Positions 33,601 through 45,600 of a stretch of 49,545 nt of DNA are shown piece by piece. Origin of the DNA: Apostichopus parvimensis. Taxonomy: Eukaryota > Echinodermata > Holothuroidea > Aspidochirotida > Stichopodidae. The notes under the pieces are model-generated. The model saw nothing but the letters and a program-made list of their open reading frames with translations. It was not told the origin of the DNA and did no database searches. How positions within the stretch are numbered: the first letter of the stretch is position 1; each line of letters begins with the position of its first letter. Position numbers and translations under genes: made by a program. The DNA lies in NCBI GenBank assembly GCA_000934455.1, contig KN884665.1:57449-106993 (forward strand), in the 5' to 3' direction.

Positions 33601-36600
33601 TCTGCAATATTCCCTATATGAAGGGATGGGTCTCACACAATAATATATCTAAAATAATGAGGCATACAGGAACAAGTTGACCTGCATTTGAGCTCTACTA
33701 CCATCAGCATTATTACCATTTCAACACAAGGAGCAATGCTCAATATAATACTGTTTAAATCCACAGAGCCAGAATATAAAAGGGTTGATCAGAATCTATT
33801 ACGTGAAGTTGCAGTAAAACTGAAAGAAGGAAAGGCTGACTTGTCACTTTTAAAAGACGCCCTCCAGATCAAAAGTGAAGACGAAAAATCCAATCCAAAG
33901 ACCCCTTCATTAAGGATAGACGACCCATACCTTTCTGCCTTACTTACTTGGAGGAGCAAAATGAGGAACCTCGAGGTTAAACAAACACAAATTGGACAAA
34001 ATCTTAGAGAAGCCCTGGAGATGTGTGCTTTGCCAGATGTAGCTTCCTTCCTCACTGGTAAGTCTAAAAGATAATGTACCTGTTTGAGAGCTATCATGAT
34101 ACGCTTTCACCTTGCAGTTTTGGTACATGCTTTCGTTGTAACATTTTGATTTGCTTCAATTTTAACACATGTTCCAGTTGTTAACATATTCTGAAGAACA
34201 TTGTTACCATAAATATCTTGAATCACATTCCCCCCCTTTATAAGCCTTATAGGGAAGTTCTTTTGTTTCTGTAATGACTTAGCATATAATCGCAAATCTG
34301 CGCAGTACTTGAAAGTATTCTTACAATACCATCTCCCTTGCCCATCAAAACCCCCTGAGATTTATTTTGCAAATCTGATATTGAATTTAGTCTAGTGATT
34401 TTCTCTATGGATAGAAACAACAAGTTGATACCATTACATCCTAGCATTCATTTCTGTGTGCTATGACTGCTGTTTTTTTCCCTAAGATGTGAAAAAAGTG
34501 CAATGCTCAGGGTGTCTATGTGCTTCCCCTCAAATAAAACATGTCGTTGCTAACAAAGTAAGTGTCTTTAAAAATCAAACTAGAACAACGACTATCATGT
34601 GAATCACATCAAAAACGTAATTTGAACTAAAGAATTAAAGTCTGGCTACAGTATAAGTGTGCCATTTTGGGTCTTTCTTAAAGTGACGTTGGAAATCCAA
34701 TTATAGTATAACCTTCCCGCTCTGGTTTGTTTGTACTTAATATCATGAATATAGGAACAAATGTCTTGTTATTAAAATAAAATATGGTTTAATATTAAGA
34801 TTAAAGTTTCTATTCAACAGTAATATTTGTTCAACAAAATTATGTTCTTTAAAAACAAATTGTTCTTTCCTTGACTTCTAAACTAAGGTGAACTGCTCCT
34901 CGGCAAAAACATATAAAACATAGATATCTTGGAACTCCAGTTAGGTCACTACTACCGAACACTCCTTCAGTCATAAAACAGTCCCTCTGGTTACAGGGTT
35001 TAGACCACGTTGACCTGACAGTACACCACGGCCTATGAGGACTGAAGCGATGTTTTTTCTCTCTCTACAGACACTCCCTTTGGTCCTCAAAATAAACTCC
35101 CGAAAATGGTCAACTGGAAATTAAAATAAATCTGAAAATAGTTATCTGATTAATGACTTTACTTGAATAAATCCCAAGCTCAGTTTTGGTATCAAGTAGT
35201 TGAGTGTCTTCAGTGGACCATTTATATGTTCTGATTTAGCCAATTCCTTTGTCGAGGTTAAATATCCCTATTCAAATTTATCTGATATTTTATAAGAAAG
35301 TAGACCACCCAGACACCCGAGTATCACTATGTAATGTAACATTATACAACTTCCTAACACCTAGCTTTTTACCCAATCCACCATGTAACATTACACAAAC
35401 ATTGTCTTTAACCCACTTATATCCATACATTATATATCAATGTATAAGAGTGCTTTATTTTATCATAACTGTTCATACGAATATTACTTACAAGAAAAGG
35501 CTTATACAACGTCTGAGTAGTGGTACAGGGCAGGCACCCTCCTTTTGTCAGTGAAATGACTCTTATTTAATCCCCAAATACAAAGACATAGATAACATGT
35601 GTGTCATTTCTCCCATAGACCTGAACCTAGCCCCTCTCAGTCACAAATACTGAACCTTGGGTTTGTCTTATGAACTAACACCCCAAACAATTAATTCACT
35701 GCTGACTACTCTGACTGGCTACTCAAAGCGAAACGAAACTAAAGATGAGGAAACACCTACTGTAGTCTCTCTCGCAACCAATGCTGGCTATTACAAGCAC
35801 CTACTGTACTCTCCATTTTCGTTCCTATAACAGCAAACCATCATGGCAAACAACTATGTCACACCTGTTTCTCTTCTAATCTGCTAATCTAAAAAGATTG
35901 TAAGCCAATTCGCACCCAGCGAGTGCCTATATATACCGTTGCCCCAAACAAGTTTTGCTATGTCACAGTGGTGCATCACTTTAGGAAACGCCATCACTGT
36001 CATGTGGTTACAGTCTCAACATAAGATTACCTTTGAGGATTGAGAGGTGGATCAGGGTAGCAAAGCTTTTATGCCCTGGCTCTATCTTGAATGACTTTTC
36101 TTAAAAAGTATTTCTTCAACAGCTACATATGTTGAGAATAACTTGAAAACTTGTTAACGTGGATGTAACTGAGTCCTTTAACTTTCCAAATAAAGAACCA
36201 TGAAAGTTGTCAGACAAGTGGGTAACAAATAAGGTAATTGTGTCTATGTTGGAGGATGATCTGCAGGTCCTGAGCATATAACACCAACCCCCCCACCCAT
36301 CCACAAACATAATAAAATATTTTATTCTTATACTAGTCACAGTTGATAAAAATTACCCAAAAGGTATAGAGCCATAATCCTATCAAGGCAATTGACATCT
36401 TTTATGTGAACAATAATTTTTTCTGTTCCCTCATAATAGTCACATTGTTCATACAATACATGAGTGAGAATTTAACTTGGCAATTAACTTTGCTAGTATT
36501 TACAAAGAAGCTTTTTATAACTTGAAAAAAATGAACATGTAAATAAATTTGAAACCTTTTTCATTTTACACCTGTTATAAATATTCAACATATCAAGGAT

Positions 36601-39600
36601 TCGTAAAGCCCAAAACTCTGTATAATTTTGTATTACTAAAATGGATATCAGCCTGGTTTGCATTGCCTTCCTTTGCTAATTGTTTCTTGGTGTCTTTAGT
36701 GGAATTCTGTGATACTGAACAAAAATAAATGAAACTGGTAGCCTTGCAAGTCTGACCTTGTTCAAACATTTTGTGATAAATTTATCATGGAAATAAATGG
36801 CAATAACACTTATAATCATGAAGCCGGTCTTTGCCAAGGAGTAGCAAACATCATTTGATCAGAGCGACAGTCAAGGTTGGATCACTTCATACTTGGTATG
36901 AACCATACATAATTTCACTGTGAGTTCTCTGTAGTCAGTCAGTCAGGAAATAAAAATCTGCTTCAGAGACTCGGGTGTTGGGTGATATAAGCTCACTCAA
37001 CCGGCCCTTGTCAGTTTACACAATCTAAGCCTTGAGGGTTCGACATATTATCTCAAATGGGTCTCTAAATTGGCTCTGTTATCTGTAATATGTACTTCAT
37101 AACTTGGCTTTTGGCAGTTAGTTGTGAAAATATGAATTAGTTAAGTGTAGTTAACTACTCAGAATTGAATCTTGTTTTCATCTTAATAAACTTTGATACT
37201 GACAACTTTCAGTGATATTTTATGTATGTGTCTTTTAAAAGATGGGACTCCAGTGGACAGGAAGAAGGATGGCCAACAAGATGGAGCAGTTGGTGGAATT
37301 GACCCTAACATGGAAACAGATTTCAATGTGTCATCAATGGTTGAGGTTGAATGGGGAGGTAAACTATACCATGGAACAATTACATGGATTGGTATTGTGA
37401 CATCAGTCGAAGAGCATGGGAAAATTGCTGCAATTGAAGTGGTAAATGGTTCAGATGATTACTTTACCTCCTTATTTTCCTAAGAAGTCCGACATCATCC
37501 TTGTCCTCCCAAATATTTTCTTCTGATATGAAATGTTCTCTCATGGCAAGGAAAATACTTGTCACAGCTTTCTTCTTTCTGTTTTCATATTTCTTTTGCT
37601 CATCATCTCTTGCTGTTTCCTTATCTGTGAATTATGTAGTCTAATACTGTTTCATTCCTTGCCATGCCAGTTAATCAAAAATGTTAAACTTCAACAATGA
37701 TAAGTAGTCTGTGATTATGGTTGACATTAATTAACGCAGTTATGATAAAGAGTCAAATTATGTGGCTCCAAGTACCACCACTCTTACCCTCATAGTAACA
37801 TCAACAGTAAGCTTCTAGTATATCTGTTGATCTAGCTGCTGCTGTCTGGACTTCCAGTTCAGTTTTATCCTTTGCATCATTCTGCAGCCAGTTAATATAT
37901 TTTCCACTGCAGGTTTACACACTTGTGTACCATTTGATAACCAAATTTGAAATAAATTTGATTTATGTGCAGGATGAGGATCTGTTTCCGTTTGGGACAA
38001 ATCATTACTTTGCAAATCAGGTTCTCCATGCAGAGGAATCCTTTGAGTCTGCAAACACACTGTTTGTTCCTCTGACGAGATGCCGACCTGATGGACGATT
38101 CCCAACAGAGTCGCAGACCTTGACAGATCATGTTAAAGTCACCAGTGAAGGTGAGAAACGTTTTGGTTTTTGGCAGCTTCTTGCAGTTAACCAACTCTGA
38201 TGGCTCCCATTGGTAATACTTTAGGTCCTAGTTCTAGGTATATCAGCCTTGAAGTTTGTTATGGATAGTAATTGCTGCCATGAGATCTCTTTCTCTGTAG
38301 AGGTTGTATTCCTGCTGGTGTAATATTATTGAAGGATGGATGATACCATCCTTTTAAATCCCTTCCCTGTCTCCTTTGAGATTGTATTAAATGAAGCTGA
38401 AGTATAATCTCTGGTTACTGGAATGGTCGTTTCTTAAAGTATATTAAAGGTACCATATGTACCATGGTCGGACTGGATAGCTCAGAAAGCACATGACATG
38501 TAATTCTAAGGTTACCAAATTTATTGCCAATGTTTCCTTTGATCTGGTTACTATAAACGGTTTGTTTTGATGATTTCTTATACAGACTTTGGTGGCATAG
38601 AATGGAAGCCAGTTGAAGGATATGTTCCTCCACCAGGAAAGATTTCTGAAAATCTCACTGGGTTGTTCAAAGGCATTCAAGGAGACCATAATTCCTGCTA
38701 CATGGATGGCACTTTATACAGCATGTTTGCATTCAGCGACTTGTTTGATGGTATTCTGAGAAGTTCCGAGCAGTCTGATAAATTGGTTCAAGACATCAGG
38801 AATAATCTGCGGGAGAATATTGTTAATCCACTGAGGATGTAAGTTGACTTCTTTTGTAAAGTGATCATCTTCCTTGTATATGTACACCTTTCTTAGATGA
38901 GCATCCTTTCAAAATGATCACCGCCTAATTATTGCTATGTTTTCTTGTCTTGGCATGCCAGTGTTGAACAATGACTTATTGTGTATCTTGCAAGTATACT
39001 GAAGATCTAGGGTATACTTGAGACAGTTTAAATAAAAGTGTGTCAGTTCTTACCCCAAATATGCTAGAAAATGTCAGTCACATATGTTCAACCTTGTTCA
39101 GTTACTCAATTCACTGAGAGAATGTTAACTCAATACTTACCCACAATGCAGGCCATCAAAATTATTGAGTTTACCCTCCATTCTTGCTTCCATGATGATC
39201 ATAACCTAAAAAACAATTGTAATGGTGTATGTTCGTGTGTGTGGTGCCTTACTTATGCACACAATATCTCAAGAGGGGAAGCTTGAACAAAATTCATACT
39301 TAATTAGTACATCAATACCTGCATTGTTTAGGAAAGCCTGTAGTTCTTAGCGGTGGTAAAATTTCATTTAAGATCTCCAGAGCTTAAGTTAACACAAAAA
39401 CCATATAAACATGTTATCTGCAGAAGGAAAGCTTGGACTCATCTCATACTTAACAAGAAGATACATTGAGTGTAACAAGCTAATACTCTTTTGGTGGAGG
39501 TCAAAGGTCATCTGTGGTCACCAGAAGTCAAAACATGGGAACATTGCAAACACTGTAGGTGTGTTCAACTAGCAAGCTCAAGAAGCTCAAGCTAGTCTAA

Positions 39601-42600
39601 GCAGCATTCTGCTGGTCTAAATGTCATCAAAACATAGCAACCCAAGCAGGCCAGTCACACAGAATATAACAACTGATACTAAAAAGTCTGCTCATTCTGC
39701 CACAATACATTCCAAATGGTGTGCAGCTGAGTTCCAACAGGTTTGTTTAGATTAGGTGAGGCAATGGAGAAACACCTGCACAGGTCTGAAAAGTTACATT
39801 TGGAAAGTTTAACACTTGTAAATAATGTGGATGTTTCTTTAGGGTAACATATAGAATAGAGAACATATACGTTTTCCCTAACGTGAGGGTATTTGTTAAA
39901 TAACAAGGTTTCCATTTATTTCAGGTCATATTTTAATTTGAAATGGTGTAGATCATTAAAAGGTGGTCATTGCATTTGAATCGACTGAACTGTTGATGAT
40001 AATATCAACATAGGTTGACATCATTCTTTTGACTTTTTATATCTAAACTTAACATAGATGAGCCTGATCAAGTCATAAATAATAATAACTCTAAAATCTT
40101 GGCCTCAATCTCTCATTTGTGAGAAGTAAGTGAAGACAGAATCAGTTCATTTCTCGGTAGCAACACACAGTTTAAATACTGTAACTTTTGGAAGATAGCA
40201 TACATAGCTGTAGAAAAGTGACATAAGAATCTAATATTGATATGGTCCTCATCTTCATGAATTATTTTCGCGATGACTGACTGATGAGAAATAAATTCGA
40301 ACATGGTTATGAAATGGTCAAAGGACTCTTCCAGTCTCAATTCTAGACACTGAAATGAAACTCTGATTCCTGCTTTAAATTACTCTGTATGCCCAGTCTA
40401 ACACAAAACAATTTGCAAAAAATTGATGACAAAGCCAGTTAACAACTGTTTTTGTTTACAAACACTTGTCAATGGAGTGCATGGTGAAGGTCAAACTTAG
40501 TTAGTTGTTCATATTCAATGGAGGGGTCTTTGTTACTGCAACCCTTATGACGTTATTCGGTCACGAAGAAGGAAGTTTGGCGTTTGTGCCTTTAACGTAG
40601 ACCAAAGCTAGGCTATATTGTGTAATGTTTATAAACAGTACTCTATCTAGCATGTGCCTGCAATATAAACGAAGAAATGATGACTAAAACCATCAGAACT
40701 AAGCTGTCAATCACAAATCGCGCCTGTTTCGGACGCATAGGCGTAGGAGGCGGGGGGGCTGTAGCCCCCCCAATGAAAAATTTTGTGAAAATTCGGGAAA
40801 TATGCTGAGAATTTTTCGGGCACCTACTGAAAGAAAAATAATTGCTATGTGTTTTTCAATGGTTAAACTGATATTATTATGATCATTATTATTGTAACAA
40901 CTTTCCCAATAATTATAACCAATATGGAAGGGTTATAACACGGCAAATGATTGTATGTTATTGGCATGCGATGTAATAACTGACGCATGCCTATATGATA
41001 TGCACATTAACATGTTGTATGCGCGCCCCGTGTGCGAACAATTTTGGTCATATTTTTCGGGCAAGTCGTTACAGCCCCCCCAAATCTAATTGGGCTCCTA
41101 CGCCTATGTTAATCTGACGTGACAGAGAATACACAGATTCTTGCATGGACACTGATTGGTCAAATTGAACAACTTAACGTTACTGTATCATCCCCTAGTT
41201 AGCGAAATTTAACGAACATATGGAACATCTGAAGGCCTAGGAAGATTAATCTAAAGAATACATGTTGATTCTATATTCTATCATTGAAAATGTAACATTC
41301 TCCGGTCTATTAAAAACTGCTTGGTCTGGCCTTGGTTTATCATCATCCAAAACATGTAATATATGCCATACAGGGCCAGAGTATATACTGCCATGCCACA
41401 ATAATAACGTTTCAGGTACCTATGTTGCAAGAGCTTAAGTAGTACAGATAACGCCGAGTCATTGCGGATAAATACTATTAACATTTGTTGCTTGCAGCTT
41501 TTTCAAATGCGTTCAAATGTTACATGTCTTGTTCAATTCGAGAATGATGAACCAAAGTAGAGAATTATACGTATTGTTTTGAAGACGTATGCTACGCAAG
41601 GAGATCTGTTTTATTTACGTGTGCAGAATGAACTGTTCGCCGCCAAAATTCTTTGCAAATCTGAGTCTGGAATTGTTTCTGCGTAGCCAACATTTGAATT
41701 TGAGATTGCTATGAAGAGTGTATATTCAGCTGGCATTCACCAGCCAGCCATGTAGATGATGGAGCAGGCTAGTAATCCCAATATTGTAGCGTGCATGCGC
41801 ACTACAATAATAAGCATTATGCCAGAAAAATAGATCATGTATTAATAGTAATTACTTCTTTTCCTCTGATAATTTAAGGAATGGAGTTGTCAGTGCCAAG
41901 CCCATCCTTGCATTCCGTGATCTTTTGAATGACTACAGCAACATGAAAGGACTGAGAACAGAAGAGAAAGATCCAGAAGAATTCATACACACGTTACTTC
42001 AAGAACTCCTCAATGCCGAGCCTTTCTTGAGGATAAGGTGTGCAGCTACTTAACTTTTATCTGGCCCACTTTCTGAAGACTCCAGATTTAATGAGTGATA
42101 GGAGTAGCCTACAGTCAAGATTTTAACAATATTGTACCTCAAAACTCAATAAATATCTTTTAAATAAAAATATGCATGATCTAGTAATTATAGGCAAACT
42201 GCTGTGATTTCATGCAATTTGTTGTGAGAGTCCATACTTTGGCAGTTACACAGTCAAACTAGTATTTTTCTACTTAGTTCAAGTAGGCTAGGCACCCAAT
42301 CTCTCAAAATTTTCTTAAAGCCTTAACATTTGCACTGAAAAACCCATTGACAATAGATAATCTTTGTAAGCTAATAATAACCAGCCACAATCTCTTGTTG
42401 TCACTGCCACTTTAAAAGTCTTGATGATAAGTTTTACTTTTGACTTAACAGAGGACAAAGTTTAAGAAATCTTGGTCTCACCCATCACTGCCCCCCCCCC
42501 CCCACACTTCAAAATGGGTTCTGGCATCCCTGTTTGCAAATTCTTTATTCTTGCTGTCTTCATTGAAAAAGCACTTGAAAGTTTCTTTTACTAGGAAAAA

Positions 42601-45600
42601 TTCATTTAAAACATTCTCTCACTATATTCCACAATACTTGCTTCAATTTTTTTCATCCTGTTTTTCTGCATCTCATACAGTCAAGGAAACGGAGCAAGTT
42701 TGGATTCTTTTGTCTATCAGATATTCCTGGACAAGAAGGATTACCTGAGTCTTCCAACAGTTGAACAACTGGTTCATCTTTCATTCTTGGAATCTGACCT
42801 TAAATTGACAGAGGTCTGGTTCAAATTTTTAACTACTACACAGTTTAGCTCCCAGTTGAAAGAATTTCAAGTTTGCATTGCACAGTGTGATGCATTGCTA
42901 GATGTTAACTACAGTGAGAAAATGTAGCATATCTATCCTTAGAGCAAACCAATAGGTTATAAATGGTATTGACAGAAAAGGTGACTAGAATTAGTATTAT
43001 ATCTGGAAAAATTCATTAGTGATAAGTTAAAGGTTTCAGTTGCTTGTTTCTCAGTGTAGTTGGTTCACTCATAGTTAGGTCACCAAATATCAGCATCTTG
43101 CTAACACTGAGTGTAATAATGTTGGAGGTACTCTGCCTTTAAGTTTCCTATTTTCAACAAATGTCCTCAAAGAATTAAATGACAAACAACTTTATTTTTG
43201 CGCCCATTCCTCATGTATCTCGTTGGCTAAAGAAAAGAAATCTAGAGTTGCTTCTGGTTGTGTTTTTTCTCTGCACTTTTCTAAATTGATATAGGATGTA
43301 GTCATGTTGTGGTTATTTTGTTCTTTCATAGGTCCCTGAGGTTTTTATTGTGCAGCTGCCACGGTTTGGGAAGTCATTCAAACTGTATGACTGGATTATG
43401 CCAAGTTTTACAATGGATATCACAACCCTTGTGCAAAATGGTGAGAATTGTCTTATAATGCTTGCCTTGTTGTAGTGAATCAATGCCTCTTTCCTAAGAA
43501 ACTGAAACATATCAGAGATGATACGCCTGACGTTAGGCTACACACTTAACAGGGTCGATCAGCTGTCCAGGGACGTCTTACCACTGCAAACTTGGAAATC
43601 TTCTTCATCTCCATCTGCGCGTTGGACATCTAATTGGATTACTAGATTGCCTCATCTGTTTTCTGGAATGGTTTTTACCTTTGGGAAAGCAACGTTTTGC
43701 TTAAGAATTGCATTGTATAGCTTCAATTGTACATACAATTACCCCATGTTACCTATTACTTGAAAAGGGGGAAATTTCTCCCACTACTGATTCCTAAGAT
43801 ATTCAAATATTCAGTTATTTAATTGAGAGATTGAAGTGTAAAGACCACTGTAAAAACTTGAAACTGGATATTTTAGAATAGCCAGTTCAAAAATATCATT
43901 TCACAACTAGTAATATTTCTTAGCTATTGAGTCTGGTTGGTAACAAAAAATGTGTTTTTCATACAATTAGATTAACGTACATTTGTTTTCCTATTTTGAT
44001 CATATTTCTTCTCACCTAAGCTACACGGGCGTGTACCTTGTGTGGAAAGTTGGCATTTATGGAGTGCAAGGACTGCCGACCAGATGGAAAAGTTTATCAA
44101 GATGTAATAAGCAGTTTTTGCAAAGAATGTTGGCATATAAGACATGTAAGTACAGTGTATGTTATGTAATATCGATCATATTACTGGCATTGGAACATTT
44201 TCTATTTAGTTTTGATCAATTAGTCTTTAGTCTTTGTTCTACACACTGTTACAGGTATATAATAATAACAACAACTGACAACAAAGTCTGAAAACTCTTC
44301 AAACATGATAGCTCCAAAGTTGAAGCTACAATTAACCTGTTAATTCTCCAATGCTATGATTTTCTTTTGCTGAATATAGTTTGGTCAAATTTCAGTTTAG
44401 TTCTGTAAGGGGCTCTATAGGTATTCAATGAAACATACCAGGCATCCAGGTCATGAAATCTGCTTCAGAATTCATACTCTTGCTTTAAACTTGCACTTAA
44501 ACCTCCTATCAGGTTTCACCCTCTGAACCTCAAGGAGTCAAAAGGTTATCTCAAATGGTTAAACACTTGGCCAATTTCTCAAAAATATTTCACAGTGTAT
44601 AAACAATGTCATATAATGCTCCACAATTATTAAAGTGATTGCTAGCTCAACCTTGGTAAAATGTGGCTATATTTAGTTTAGTTTAGTTTAGTAGAAAAAA
44701 GGATCAGGAGGGACACTTAAGTCCCCATCAAGGACCCTATAGAGAGAGGAAAAAAAACTGAAGACACAAACACTCAGACCCGATTACAATGCTTAAAGTG
44801 CTTGTCCAAAGCATTCTTAAACCCATTGACACTACTTGCAAGTACAACTTTCTCAGGCAAACCATTCCACTCATTCACAACCCTATTAGAAAAAAAGTTA
44901 TGCCGAATATTAATCCTACTATGCGACTTTTGTAGTTTAAGACAATGACCTCTAGTACAACTACTGTTAGCAAACAAGAAAAAGTTGGTAAAGGATAAAT
45001 TGTCGAAACCATACACAATCTTGAAAACCTGGATCAAGTCCCCACGTAACCTCCTAAGCTCCAGTGTGGTGAGATTCAACAGTTGTAACCGCCTATAATA
45101 AGGAACCCTCTTTAAGGAACTACTGTAATCATCCTAGTAGCCCTCCTCTGGACCTTTTCAAGTACTTCCTTATCCTTAGCAAAGTAAGGGTTCCAAGCCT
45201 GCACAGCATACTCCAGATGAGGCCTAACCAACTGCTTATAAAGCCTAACTACGATGTCCTCTTTCAGAAAACTGAAGTTCCTCTTGATCATACCTAAAAC
45301 CCTATTACCTCTTTTAGCAGCTTCAAGACAATGTTTAGAAGGTTGCAGAGATGAGTCAATGCAGCAAGACTGTTCTCTCTGGCTATTGAAACGTTTTGGT
45401 TTAAAATTCTATACTGCAAAACCCATACCAGTGAATGACATGGTTGATGCCCACAAGGGATTGCTACAAACCTTTTCTGGTTCTCACTTAACTCTTGGAC
45501 AAATTTAACTAACTTGCTCTACATTAGTCAGTTAGTTATTTTGAATTTTGAGCATTTATGTGGCAAGGAATCACAAGGCTGACTGGCTTTCTGGTTAAAC

